From NCBI GenBank assembly GCA_003427395.1, contig BFEA01000167.1, positions 2,120,198-2,169,892 on the forward strand: a DNA stretch of 49,695 bases, in the 5' to 3' direction. The DNA comes from Chara braunii. Taxonomy: Eukaryota; Streptophyta; Charophyceae; Charales; Characeae. Below are positions 23,550-31,925 of the stretch, in pieces. The notes beneath the pieces were generated by a model. The model saw only the letters and a program-made list of their open reading frames with translations, did no database searches and had not been told where the DNA came from. The stretch's first letter is position 1; each line of letters opens with the position of its first letter. The position numbers and the translations under genes are program-made.

Positions 23550-23911
23550 GGATAATTTGCAAAATACCCCAATGATGCCCCTAAAAGATGTGGGTAGAGT
23601 GGAATGCCCCTCTGGCAAAAAGAGTATCTTGTGAAATACCCCAAGCGTCCGTTGGACCCCCATCTTTGCAATATACCCCTACCGGGTACCATCCAACTTT
23701 GCGAAATGCCCCAGTACTTGCCAACGTTTTCTTAGGCGCTATTGTAAAAGGCCAAAGCCCAAACGGGGAGGTCCAGATTGCAACGTTGCACACCCACCTG
23801 ACAGGGGCACACACCAACATTTCGGCCCAAAAGGGCATTCCGCTCTACCCACATCTTTCAGGGGCATTTTGGCACATATCTCGACTTATGGGGGTATTCT
23901 GCAAATTATCC
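23550..23911. mobile_element. 362-bp foldback element with long terminal inverted repeats
   Basis: Left end ggataatttgcaaaataccc and right end gggtattctgcaaattatcc are inverted. The arms continue inward: agatgtgggtagagtggaat near 23587 pairs with attccgctctacccacatct near 23838. Arms are ~75 bp or longer. The left half carries four modules of the form tgc(a/g)aaata/gcccc at about 23559, 23630, 23668 and 23701. No coding sequence. It resembles a foldback/MITE-type non-autonomous DNA transposon. No target-site duplication was certain. Confidence 0.75.
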
Positions 23912-24263
23912 GACATAAAAATCTATGCAAGTGGCCGAGGGGTGAGCATTTCGGTGGGAGATGTACAGATCTACGATGATCTGCCACGCCGTCACCTCCC
24001 CATTCTTTGCCTGTGGGAGTCGGGGTGTGGGAGAACCAGACGCTGCTCTTGATGTGCGGCATGCGGAGCGCCGGCGAGACACAGGCTGGGGTCCACTGCA
24101 GATGTCTCATAATCCTTGCAAGTGGGACCTTGCCCCGGTCATTTCTCGCCTCCTGGTCGTGTATGCAGCAAGGGGTGCATGGGCGAGTCAAAGGACTGAC
24201 ACTCGGGCACTGGCACGAGCGCGCGGGCGTTCCCAGAGCCAGACTGATCGAGAACATCATATA

Positions 24264-24371
24264 GACCAACGGGCCGTAGCCCAGATGGAGCACCCAGGAA
24301 CCAGTTGGAACGCAGACGTGAGTTCAAATCCCGCGTGAACTAGGATGAATGAAGTACCGGCCGGTCAGCTC
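24264..24371 (+). mobile_element. tRNA-derived SINE, copy 1
   Basis: Begins gaccaacgggccgtagccca, with a Pol III A-box-like tagcccagatgg and a B-box-like gagttcaaatccc, followed by a short body ending ccggccggtcagct. The same order and both ends recur at 29218-29316. Internal Pol III promoter boxes with a shared non-tRNA tail are the hallmark of a SINE rather than a tRNA gene. The tRNA part lacks a clean cloverleaf. Confidence 0.7.
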
Positions 24372-24425
24372 GGCTTTGATATTTTTTTTATTTTTTTTAT
24401 TTTTTTTTTTTGGAGGCTTTGATAT
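24372..24425 (-). mobile_element. Poly(T) insert flanked by 11-bp direct repeats
   Basis: ggctttgatat at 24372-24382 is repeated exactly at 24415-24425 around a ~32-base, almost pure T segment. This is what an extremely 5'-truncated minus-strand retroposon (only its poly-A tail) would leave. Slippage cannot be excluded. Confidence 0.45.
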
Positions 24426-24843
24426 CTCGAAGCCGTTGCCCTCTTTTTCTTCAGAAAAAAAAAGAAAATCATGCAGTGGAGAGGGAAGACCCGTGTGGTC
24501 AAGGCGAGACTCGGGGCCAGATCGTGTTTGCATTCTGCGCCGTAGATTGTATGGATCAATGGTCGAACACAGAACGCGGGGAGAGGTCGTGTTTTCATTT
24601 TGCCCCCGTGCTCCCGTTGCTTCTTCGTCGGCTGGTCGCCTCTCCGGCTTCTTCCAGCTTTTTGCCGTCTTCGCTCCGGTAAAGATGCTCACTCGCGAGT
24701 GATAGCGGAAGCTTGCTCGCTAGAGGGGACGTGGAACGGGGGCGGGCAAGCATTCTAGTGCGAGTCCGACATACGGGAAAGCGAGGGCACGACGGCGGGA
24801 GAAGGGGGAGACCACAGGACATAGTGAGGAGCTTCACTGACAC

Positions 24844-24845
<2 letters not shown>

Positions 24846-24905
<60 letters not shown>
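24846..24905 (+). promoter_or_regulatory. (GA)30 tract in the presumed 5' UTR/promoter of the pectinesterase
   Basis: An uninterrupted GA dinucleotide run ends 19 bases before the start codon. GA/CT tracts near plant start sites can bind GAGA-type (BBR/BPC) factors. A regulatory role here is inference; many (GA)n tracts occur in this window without genes. Confidence 0.4.
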
Positions 24906-24907
<2 letters not shown>

Positions 24908-24924
24908 TGCAAGGGTGGGTGACG

Positions 24925-25908
24925 ATGGCGGACCAGAGATGTGCGGGCCATCGCAATTCGCTGGCTTGGGTGCTGAGATTCATGTGTAGCGCTGTGGTGT
25001 TGATGTCATTTGTTAGCGGGGTGCATGGACAGCGAACAATAACTGTTTCGAAGGACGGACGTGGCAATTTCATGACTGTTGGCGGCGCCCTCAATGCTGC
25101 GACACCCGGGTCACGCATCGTGATTGCCGCTGGCGTTTACAGAGAGCAGGTGCGATTAAGAAAGAGTAATATCATTCTGATTGGTGTCCCTGGCCAGACG
25201 GTGATTATTTACAAGCAGAGTGCTGCGCAGGCGGGAAGCACCGAGAAGTCCGCGACCTTCATTGTCCACTCGCAAGCTGCTGGTTTCCAAGCGGTCGGCG
25301 TTACTTTCACGAACGATTACGGGCCCAATTACAAGGAAGGCGACCAAGCTGTGGCGCTGAACGTCCAGGCCGATAGTTCCTTCTTCAACTGCAGGTTCAT
25401 AGGGTGGCAGGACACTCTGTACGCCAAGAAGGGCCGCCAGTTCTATCAGAACTGCTACATCGAGGGGTCTGTGGACTTCGCCTTTGGCGCCGCCACTGCA
25501 CAGTTCGTGAATTGCGATTTGTATGCCAAAAAGCGGGGCAATGCGGTGATTGCGTCGTACACTGCGCAGAAGCGCGGGAGCGCGTCCGAAACCAACGGCT
25601 ATGTGTTCGTTGGTGGGAAATTGCGCTGTGACCCGGGCGTCAAAGCGTATCTTGGCCGCACGTGGGGTATGTATGCCCGCACTGTATTCATTGAGGTGGT
25701 GATGGACGACTGCATCACCCCGGCGGGTTGGAGTGTCATCAGTGGACGTGGCGGGACCACCACCAGCTTCTCAGCAGAGTATAACTGCCGTGGTCCTGGC
25801 GCCAATCGCAGCGGACGAGTGTCGTGGAGCAGGGTATTGACGCCCGAGCAGGCTAGTTTCTTCAGGTCGTCAAATTTCATTGGCGGCCCAAGGCCGCAGC
25901 CTAAGTAA
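24925..25908 (+). CDS. Secreted pectin methylesterase (pectinesterase, EC 3.1.1.11), intronless
   Basis: The predicted 327-aa enzyme removes methyl esters from cell-wall homogalacturonan, releasing methanol. The start is the ATG at 24925 in the good plant context gacgATGGCG; the open frame extends 6 codons further upstream but without an ATG. Residues ~13-30 are hydrophobic, with likely signal cleavage after VHG (residue ~35), so the mature protein is a bare catalytic domain with no N-terminal inhibitor (PRO) region. Family motifs in order: GVYREQV (~70), DQAVAL (Gln141), GWQDTLYA (Gln162, Asp163), SVDFAFG (Asp184), YLGRTW (Arg245, Trp247). All five catalytic residues expected for the family are present. 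Two usual positions differ: VDFIFG reads VDFAFG and LGRPW reads LGRTW. The frame is uninterrupted and no intron is needed, which fits either an intronless gene or an old retrocopy. Confidence 0.93.
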   Translation: MADQRCAGHRNSLAWVLRFMCSAVVLMSFVSGVHGQRTITVSKDGRGNFMTVGGALNAATPGSRIVIAAGVYREQVRLRKSNIILIGVPGQTVIIYKQSAAQAGSTEKSATFIVHSQAAGFQAVGVTFTNDYGPNYKEGDQAVALNVQADSSFFNCRFIGWQDTLYAKKGRQFYQNCYIEGSVDFAFGAATAQFVNCDLYAKKRGNAVIASYTAQKRGSASETNGYVFVGGKLRCDPGVKAYLGRTWGMYARTVFIEVVMDDCITPAGWSVISGRGGTTTSFSAEYNCRGPGANRSGRVSWSRVLTPEQASFFRSSNFIGGPRPQPK

Positions 25909-26430
25909 GGACTTCATCTAGCTGGCGTTGTGTGTGTCGCGCTCGCTCTTCGTCTTTCACCGACTGCCTCGCGCCCTCTGTCGCACTTATCGCTTCTCCG
26001 TCGATTCGGACGTTGACATCTCTTAGCGATCTCGAGCGATTGTCCATGGCCGCTTGACTACGGCCGGCAATGCGAGTCATTGTGTATGACATTGTATGGA
26101 TCGCTCTCATTCTCTTTGTTCACCTTTTTCGTGGGGTTAGGAAGGTACTTTCGAAACCGCCCCCCCGTCTTGAGATTTCTGCTGGCGGGTGACCTTATTG
26201 AGTTTCTTGTTTTCGGCTTCTTCGTGCCTCGTCATCCTCTCTTTTCGCTGCCGCTTGTTTAGTGAAAGCATTTCTGCACGTTAGGTTTGTCTGGCGTGCA
26301 TGGAAGGCACCTCTCTCTTGTCAAAGCTCTCCGTTTTGATCGCTCACTAGCTTATGTCCCGTCCGCCGGTAGATTAATGATTTAATCGACGGCTCTTGCT
26401 TGCCAGACCCAGCTGGCTGGCCTGCTAGTC
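25909..26430. other. Downstream of pectinesterase; no further gene seen
   Basis: Likely contains the 3' UTR. I found no canonical AATAAA in the first 300 bases. The small frames here show no domains. Confidence 0.4.
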
Positions 26431-26465
26431 ACACACACAGACGCAGAGACAGACAGACAGACACA

Positions 26466-26543
<78 letters not shown>

Positions 26544-26544
26544 N

Positions 26545-26606
<62 letters not shown>
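26431..26606 (+). repeat. Compound microsatellite (CA)n-(GACA)n-(CA)n-(GA)n
   Basis: cacacaca and gacagaca runs lead into (CA)n to ~26481, then (GA)n to 26606 with one N at 26544. This is the longest GA tract in the window. Confidence 0.95.
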
Positions 26607-26609
<3 letters not shown>

Positions 26610-26664
26610 ACACTCGGACTTCTTAACCTGTTTATGAACGTAGTCGTGGTCAGATTCATCCACG
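26610..26664 (+). repeat. Direct repeat copy 1
   Basis: cactcggacttcttaacctg, then tttatgaacgtagtcgtggt and cagattcatcc. It recurs at 26894-26948 with about 7 differences. The 229 bases between carry no coding signal. Confidence 0.75.
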
Positions 26665-26893
26665 TCCGTTGTTGTTGGGATTTCCTCGGTTATTACCTTT
26701 TGCGTTGTCCTATTTATTGCCTTGAGCTCTCGGCTGATGAGTTATAGATCAGTGCAGCGTGCCCGCAATGGGACTCAGTGTTGTGGTTTCCACATAGTTG
26801 AAGTATTTATACCTTTGAAGATTTTCTGCTAAGGAAATATAATTTGCATGCGATAAGCAATGATGCTATTTTTCTATGTTTTCAAGGATGTAT

Positions 26894-26948
26894 TCACACT
26901 CGGACTTTTTAACCTGTTTATGGAGGTAGTCGCGGTCAGATGCATCCG
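26894..26948 (+). repeat. Direct repeat copy 2
   Basis: Partner of 26610-26664 (cactcggactttttaacctg ... cagatgcatcc). Confidence 0.75.
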
Positions 26949-28640
26949 GGTTCGGCTGTGAATGTGGTCATAATTTTTTAAAAGATGGAGCTAGTGTTAG
27001 TTAGTACGGCCTAAGTTGGAAACTATGCATAGCGACTTCATGTTGTCTCTTCGTTATGTCCTCCCCACGAGTGGTTAGTAAATGGCAGCATGCTGTATTC
27101 TTTCATATTGATGACACTACTGTAGGCTTACAACGCACGGAGACAGGTTCAAGGTGCTCAAAGTCTCTTTTATAAAACCGACCAAGCGTGAGGTTTTTTT
27201 TTTTTTTTCCTCCCCTTTTCTATTGTCTTAGTTGGTTGGTTGGGGTCCATGCCTTGTTTTTACTTGCGTGGGTGCCATGCCTTCTAAGTTCCACTTAGGC
27301 TATGTTGTCATGTTTACAGGTATTAAGAGTTACAGAGTTGGTTTCTGGAAATTTATCAAGTTCGTGAAGAGGGTATTTTATTACGAATAGGGAAATACAA
27401 AATTTTCTATCTTGCTTATTAACCTTTAGACTGCGTCCCCGTTTGAACATACATCATCATTGATTGAAACCAACCACCCGTCAGTATTCTTATTGTCACT
27501 GCCATTCCGGGTCGTAATGCTTCATATATCTCGGTCGAGAAACCTGTAGTAACGGAGGAGAAATTTATCACGAAATTTCTTCGTCCGTTGCGTACATGAT
27601 ACGAAGTGGTGGCTTTCTGATTGAATATATACTTCGTTGCGTACGTACTAGTATGGTGCATGGTTCGTTTTTGTTGAGAAACCCTCTGGCTAGTATCACG
27701 AAATCTCTCGAGAAATTTCTCGTGTTCGAACGTGTACTGCGTTGCATTCGTTCTACTATGGAGTGGCTTGGTGTTTGAACGGTACAGTAAGGATTATTCC
27801 TGTTTGTCATCGTTCTTGAATCCGGATTCTTCTTAATGTTATTGCTATTCCTGATTCGAACGCTTTATTTACGTCCTTAAACCTCTATTACACATGTCTG
27901 AAGTCGGTTAATACCGGTTTCACGACGAATTCCTTTGTCGCGGTGGAAGGGGGGGGTGGGGTGGAGGGGGGGAGGAGGGGGGGTTCATAGAATAGGGACG
28001 AGCAAAGTTGGGCAGAACATAAGAGCGGGTCTTCGCAACCGAGCCGAGCTCCGCTGTGACTCCCTTGAAAAAAGTTTCTCTTCTCTTTTCCCTGTTTGTT
28101 CTATTCAGTGGCGGGCCGAATATATTAGGTATTTGTCGCCAGCCACCATCGTTTGAATTGCAAATCGGAAATGAACAGTGCCGTGACTTCCGTTATTCTG
28201 CTGGTGCTATGGGTGGGAACTACCGTCCACCTGGGACACAATTCACCGTAATAACTAATGTATGCAGGCTACCTTTTCGGTCTGGTGCAGCCAAAATGAG
28301 GTTGCGTTGTGTTCGGGGGAAGACGGTAGTGGAGCAATTTTATTTTCCCTTGTTCTGCACAGCTGCTCACATCTAGTGGGCCTTTTGCTGGTTGTTCATA
28401 TCCTGGACAAGGTGCGTTTTGTTAGTGGCTAATTCTAGATTGGGAAAAATACAGGAAAAAAAACGGCTTTCTGAATTTTTACCGGTAAAAAATATACCGG
28501 TCAGGTTGAGCTTTCATGGCATGGCAACCACTCCTGCGGGTATGTCGGTCTCGGATTATTTGTGGCTGTAGGTCTGTCATCAATGCGGCGACGCAGTCAT
28601 CGAACGGTCTTTTGCCGACACGTGAGAATGACGGCTTGGT
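26949..28640. other. No gene recognised
   Basis: Unique-looking sequence. About 27540-27780 contains two loosely related segments (cgaaatttcttcg...cgttgcgtac and cgaaatctctcg...cgttgcattcg), suggesting a decayed duplication. A G-rich run lies at 27949-27985. No domain-bearing frame. Confidence 0.4.
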
Positions 28641-28805
28641 AAGTGGGATAATTTTTTTTATCCATGGGTAAATGGATGGAAGGGTTAATTGGTGCATTTA
28701 CGTATTCATATGCCTGTCGGGATAGATGGATGTGTGGATGGATGGATGGGCGGATGGATGGCATATGCTGGGGGATTGAGTACATGGATTGGTGGATGGG
28801 ATTAC
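28641..28805 (+). repeat. ATGGATGG-type microsatellite region
   Basis: Interrupted tggatgga repeats occur at about 28668-28800. Similar tggatgg words recur to 29490, giving this whole cluster a shared background. Confidence 0.7.
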
Positions 28806-28945
28806 AGGTGCGTAGGATGGCGGATGTAGGGATCAACCCTCGGGAGGCAACCACTTCCCTTTTCTTGCGGGCTGAGCTAAACAGGCATTAGCTAAAATAG
28901 TTACGGAACCCGAATGGGAAAGCCCGGTTTGAACCAAACTCCTGT

Positions 28946-29087
28946 GGATTTAGGCCAGGACGTAATTGTCAAGATGCCAAGGAACCTCTGGCGAGCCTCG
29001 CCATTATAGCCAAACGTATGCCTGACGCCGACGTCACAAAAAAATGCTTTGATCGAAGTTGATGAAATGATAGAAAGGGGAATCGAT
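28946..29087 (+). repeat. Tandem unit copy 1 (~142 bp)
   Basis: Begins ggatttaggccaggacg, includes ctggcgagcctcgccatta, tgcctgacgccgac and aaatgctttga, and ends aaggggaatcgat. It is repeated immediately at 29088-29213. Function unknown; it may be a body segment of a small retroposon. Confidence 0.75.
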
Positions 29088-29213
29088 GGATTTAGGCCAG
29101 GACGAGGAACCCCTGGCGAGCCTCGCCATTAGAGCACAAATATATGCCTGACGCCGACATCACGGATAAATGCTTTGACCGAGGTTCATGATGTAGTGGG
29201 AAGGGGAATCGTT
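29088..29213 (+). repeat. Tandem unit copy 2 (~126 bp)
   Basis: Same order of blocks as 28946-29087, with a ~14-base deletion after ggccaggacg. It ends at the start of the SINE target-site duplication. Confidence 0.75.
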
Positions 29214-29217
29214 GAAT

Positions 29218-29316
29218 GGACCAACGGGCCTAGCTCAGTTGGTACACCCATTAACTGTGGAAAAGGCAGACCGAAGATCGAATCCTGATGGACCTCGGCC
29301 GGTCAGTTCAATGATG
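29218..29316 (+). mobile_element. tRNA-derived SINE, copy 2, with target-site duplication
   Basis: ggaccaacgggcctagctca carries an A-box-like tagctcagttgg and a B-box-like agatcgaatcc, and ends ggccggtcagtt: the same 5' and 3' ends as the copy at 24264-24371. It is flanked by aatcgttgaatgga (29207-29220) and aatcgatgaatgga (29317-29330), a 14-bp duplication with one mismatch, so it looks like a discrete retroposition. It is not a functional tRNA, since the acceptor arms do not pair. Confidence 0.75.
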
Positions 29317-29343
29317 AATCGATGAATGGATGGGTTGGTGGAT

Positions 29344-29434
29344 GTCCTTCGGTACATCCGTTAAAAGGATTGGAACAATACACAGAAGATTGGCATGGCC
29401 CCTGCACAAGTATGACACGCATAAATCAAGAATG
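29344..29434 (+). pseudogene. U6 snRNA-derived retrocopy
   Basis: The sequence follows U6 snRNA from its first base: gtccttcggtacatccgtta, then attggaacaatacacagaag, attggcatggcccctgcaca and atgacacgcataaatcaaga. The 3' end diverges at aatgcttggg. The catalytic ACAGAGA box reads acacaga, and no plant-type upstream element or TATA box is visible, so it is not a working gene. The 5' end abuts atgggttggtggat (29330-29343), which recurs as atgggttgatggat (29474-29487): a 14-bp duplication with one mismatch. The background is rich in similar words, so this is a moderate-strength duplication. Confidence 0.88.
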
Positions 29435-29624
29435 CTTGGGTAGATGGATTAGTTTACTGATTTACGGAGAATGATGGGTTGATGGATAAGTAGATGCGGA
29501 TATGGCTCGGTGGTGACGTGGAGTGGCGCATTTTCTACCGAATGTAGGTCTACAACCTCGGAAATTGCCGGCTTCTTCCCTAGTTTTTGATTCACGGTCG
29601 TTGGAAACTTCGGACTTCACTGGA
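29435..29624. other. Possible 3' chimeric tail and further tRNA-like fragment
   Basis: 29435-29473 lies between the U6-like part and the right repeat and could be a fused 3' tail. About 29495-29580 has tRNA-like A/B-box words (tatggctcggtgg; aggtctacaacct) and a ...ctcggaaattgccggcttct tail, partly shared with 28823-28860. Weak evidence. Confidence 0.35.
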
Positions 29625-29768
29625 AGTAGCAGTACATTGTTGTCCGTTTTTTGAATTTAGCACGTAAATTACAAGCTTCTCGGAATCCAAACTTGTAGCA
29701 GTACAATGTTGTCCATTTTTTGAATTTAGCAGGTAAATTACACGCTTTTCTGAATCCAAACTTGTAGC
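29625..29768 (+). repeat. Tandem duplication, ~70-bp unit, two copies
   Basis: gtagcagtacattgttgtcc ... ttgaatttagcacgtaaatt ... ggaatccaaactt is repeated at once with few differences (boundary near 29695). Confidence 0.85.
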
Positions 29769-29828
29769 AGTGGGCCTTGCCACGATCTCCTGTTTGTTTG
29801 TTCCCTCTTTCCTTCATTTTACTCGCGC

Positions 29829-29941
29829 TGCTTAGTTTCATGCAATGAGTGTCGTGCCGTCAGATGTGTTGACTCAGCAGTGAACGAGAAACCAACTGAG
29901 CCTCGATAAACGGAGTCCCTTTTCGTCGCACGGGGGAAGAG

Positions 29942-30027
<86 letters not shown>

Positions 30028-30140
30028 TTAGTTTCATGTAATGAGTGCCGTGCCGTCAGATGTGTTGACTCAGCAGCGAACGAGAAACCAACTGAGCCTC
30101 GATAAACGGAGTCCCTTTTCGTTGCACGGGGTAAGAGATT

Positions 30141-30178
<38 letters not shown>
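29829..30178 (+). repeat. Duplicated ~112-bp unit plus (GA)n
   Basis: Unit 1 (29829-29940) is followed by (GA)n to 30024. Unit 2 (30027-30140) is followed by (GA)n to 30178. Shared text includes gcttagtttcatg, tgccgtcagatgtgttgact and cctcgataaacggagtccct. The GA tract was evidently part of the duplicated block. Confidence 0.9.
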
Positions 30179-30180
<2 letters not shown>

Positions 30181-30181
<1 letters not shown>

Positions 30182-30450
30182 GATCACGGGAACTGGCCAG
30201 CTTACACAAGTGTGGCGCTGCCCAGACAACATACCAGAGAGTGAGAAGGCCGTAGGAACTGGCCCGCTCACACAAGGGTGGCACTGGCCATTACCTGCAC
30301 AAACAACGTGACGGTGAAGCGTTGTGTTCCCCCACATGCTTGGAAAAAGGGGCGCAACGCATTCCTCGCCAGCTCACTCAAGCGTGGCGCAGACCATGAC
30401 TTGCACAGATGAAGTGACGGTGAAGCGTAGTGTTTCCCACATGCTCGGGG
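30181..30450 (+). repeat. Tandem repeat, ~60-130 bp, about three partial copies
   Basis: Blocks like actggccagctcacacaagg, gtggcgctggccatgacctg and gtgacggtgaagcgt recur near 30190, 30258 and 30370. No coding frame. Confidence 0.65.
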
Positions 30451-30628
30451 TCAGCGCATGCATTTCCCAAAGGCTTTCTTGGTGTGTGATTCACGGACTG
30501 TATTGGGTTTTTATTCTCCGGTGACGGCGCCGAATCTTGCCTTAAATGCCATGTATCGCGATATGCTGGACACGACAATCTGTAGTGAAGGAACTTTCGG
30601 GCTTGCCACGAGATCCCACATAGGGCTT

Positions 30629-30738
30629 CGCTGCACTACTCTCGAAATGTGCAAAACGAGAGTGAATCTTCCGCTAGAATATGGAAAGATACACGGCCAT
30701 GATTTTTGTCTTTTGTGCATTTCAAGAGTGGTGCAGCG
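30629..30738 (+). mobile_element. MITE-like element, 110 bp, 28-bp imperfect TIRs (copy 1)
   Basis: Left end cgctgcactactctcgaaat and right end atttcaagagtggtgcagcg are inverted; the TIRs continue inward through gtgcaaaa / ttttgtgc. Related copies occur at 33059-33165 and, inverted and shorter, near 38820-38880. No coding capacity. Confidence 0.7.
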
Positions 30739-31018
30739 ACGCCCATATTTCCGAAAGCATGGGGCGCGGCCAACATCACGGAGTTTGCGTCGGAGGCCCT
30801 TGGACGTGGCAGCATATGTTGGAGCGCCGCGGCTTTGCTGCTTCAGTTTTGTGAAAGCGGCGGTCCGTACCCGGAAAAGATAGAAGAAGAGAAAAAAAAA
30901 CAAGGAAAAAAAAAAAGAAAGAAAGCGGCGGACCCGTACCCCGCCCCCGAAAAGATGGGGCAGATTTTCGTCTTTTTCGTTTTGACATAATGGAACAAAA
31001 TCCTGCCAAATACATTCT
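30739..31018. other. Poly-A-rich stretch; no gene
   Basis: Contains two near-direct copies of gaaagcggcgg(t/a)cc(c)gtaccc at about 30850 and 30921, separated by poly-A/gaaa runs. The minus-strand frames here are simple-sequence artefacts. Confidence 0.45.
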
Positions 31019-31142
31019 TTGTTTTTGTTTTTTTTTGTGTGTGTGTGTGTGGTCCGATGGACCACTGATCAGATATTAAACTGATCAGAACAGATGCTAC
31101 ACTTTTTACACGTGATCTTAGCCAAAAGGCCGAGAAAGGTAT
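31019..31142 (-). pseudogene. U2 snRNA-derived retrocopy with 15-bp target-site duplication
   Basis: On the minus strand the 5' end at 31142 starts exactly like U2: atacctttctcggccttttg, then gctaagatca, a 9-base insertion, agtgtagcatctgttctgat, cagtttaatatctgat, and the stem-loop gtggtccatcggaccac (to 31049). U2 then stops: the Sm site and stem-loops III/IV are absent, replaced by (CA)n and an A-rich tail to 31019. Exact duplications tgccaaatacattct flank it at 31004-31018 and 31143-31157. The branch-site pairing motif GUAGUA reads gtagca, so it is non-functional. The structure is that of a LINE-mobilised snRNA copy or a U2-headed SINE. Confidence 0.93.
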
Positions 31143-31157
31143 TGCCAAATACATTCT

Positions 31158-31438
31158 GGTCCTCCACCTGCCCGCAACATTTTGCCACTATGTGGAAAAG
31201 CGCCGAAACCGTCGGCACTGGGGCCATGTCCCACTTGCACCCAAACCGTCGGCACTGGGGTCATGTCCCACGTGCAACGTTGAGATTTCTATCACATGGG
31301 ACACAGCGCGACGTCGGAGATTCAAAATCGTAGGAGAATCCATAGGTTCTACATTTTTTTTTTTCTATAGTCTTCTCTCAACTTCTGTTTCTTTTACCTT
31401 CCACTACCTATTCCTAAGACTATCTAGAGGGGACCCCT
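31158..31438. other. No gene; duplicated 33-bp motif
   Basis: accgtcggcactggggccat...cccacttgca at ~31208-31236 is repeated at ~31246-31274. This contains the gtgcaagtgggac motif (in reverse) found at the ends of several small elements nearby. Confidence 0.5.
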
Positions 31439-31537
31439 GGGGCTAGGTCCCACTTGCACGAATCAAGAGATAGAGACCGTAGATAGCCGAGATCAACGGC
31501 CCAGATCTCCTAATCCGTGCAAGTGGGACCTTGCCCC
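31439..31537. mobile_element. MITE-like element, 99 bp, 22-bp TIRs
   Basis: Left end ggggctaggtcccacttgca(cg) and right end (cg)tgcaagtgggaccttgcccc are inverted with one mismatch. No clear target-site duplication. The tgcaagtgggac word recurs at 24119, 33483 and 34012 and marks this element group. Confidence 0.65.
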
Positions 31538-31619
31538 TGCAAGCATAGTTTTCCTCTCTCTGCAAAGCCACGCGGTTGTTGTTTTGTTAATTTATAACAT
31601 AACCTCGAAGAAACTCAAA

Positions 31620-31703
31620 ACACTCGAATATAAAGCCCCCTACCCTCGCTTCCTAGCGTTGAGCTAGCTGCCTTTTTTTTAGCGTTGTAGCCAGTTCAAC
31701 GCT
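31620..31703 (+). repeat. Hairpin-family element, diverged copy D
   Basis: actcgaatataaagccccct followed by a 15-bp stem agcgttgagctagct / agccagttcaacgct (31655-31669, 31689-31703; two mismatches). The layout corresponds to copies A-C at 33.7, 34.0 and 36.0 kb. Confidence 0.6.
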
Positions 31704-31920
31704 TTTTTTTTTTTTTTTTTGGGNGTTGTGTATTTTTCGTTGTTACTTTTTTTATTTTTACCTGTTTCCGTTGTAGTTATCGTCTTTTGTTGACTGTTGA
31801 CGCTTCCTTCGCGATTCACGGGAATGTTCTTTCTATAGGTTTCTATCCGCGGCTGTACTCTGTTCATGTGCCCTGAATGTGGACAACCTCCCATTCAGGT
31901 TCACAATATCTACATCCGTC

Positions 31921-31925
31921 ACACA

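Noticed and set aside
24834-25118. Ser-Leu or Arg-Glu repeat proteins from (GA)n tracts (also 26382-26663, 29819-30284, 45320-45650)
   Set aside because: Pure translation of dinucleotide repeats in all frames.
29060-29160. C/D-box snoRNA (gttgatgaaatgat ... ctga)
   Set aside because: Box spacing is too long and no terminal stem is visible.
29221-29300. Functional tRNA gene
   Set aside because: A- and B-box words are present but the arms do not pair, and a conserved non-tRNA tail is shared with 24264-24371; called a SINE.
29344-29434. Functional U6 gene
   Set aside because: No upstream element/TATA, altered ACAGAGA box, diverged 3' end without a T-run terminator.
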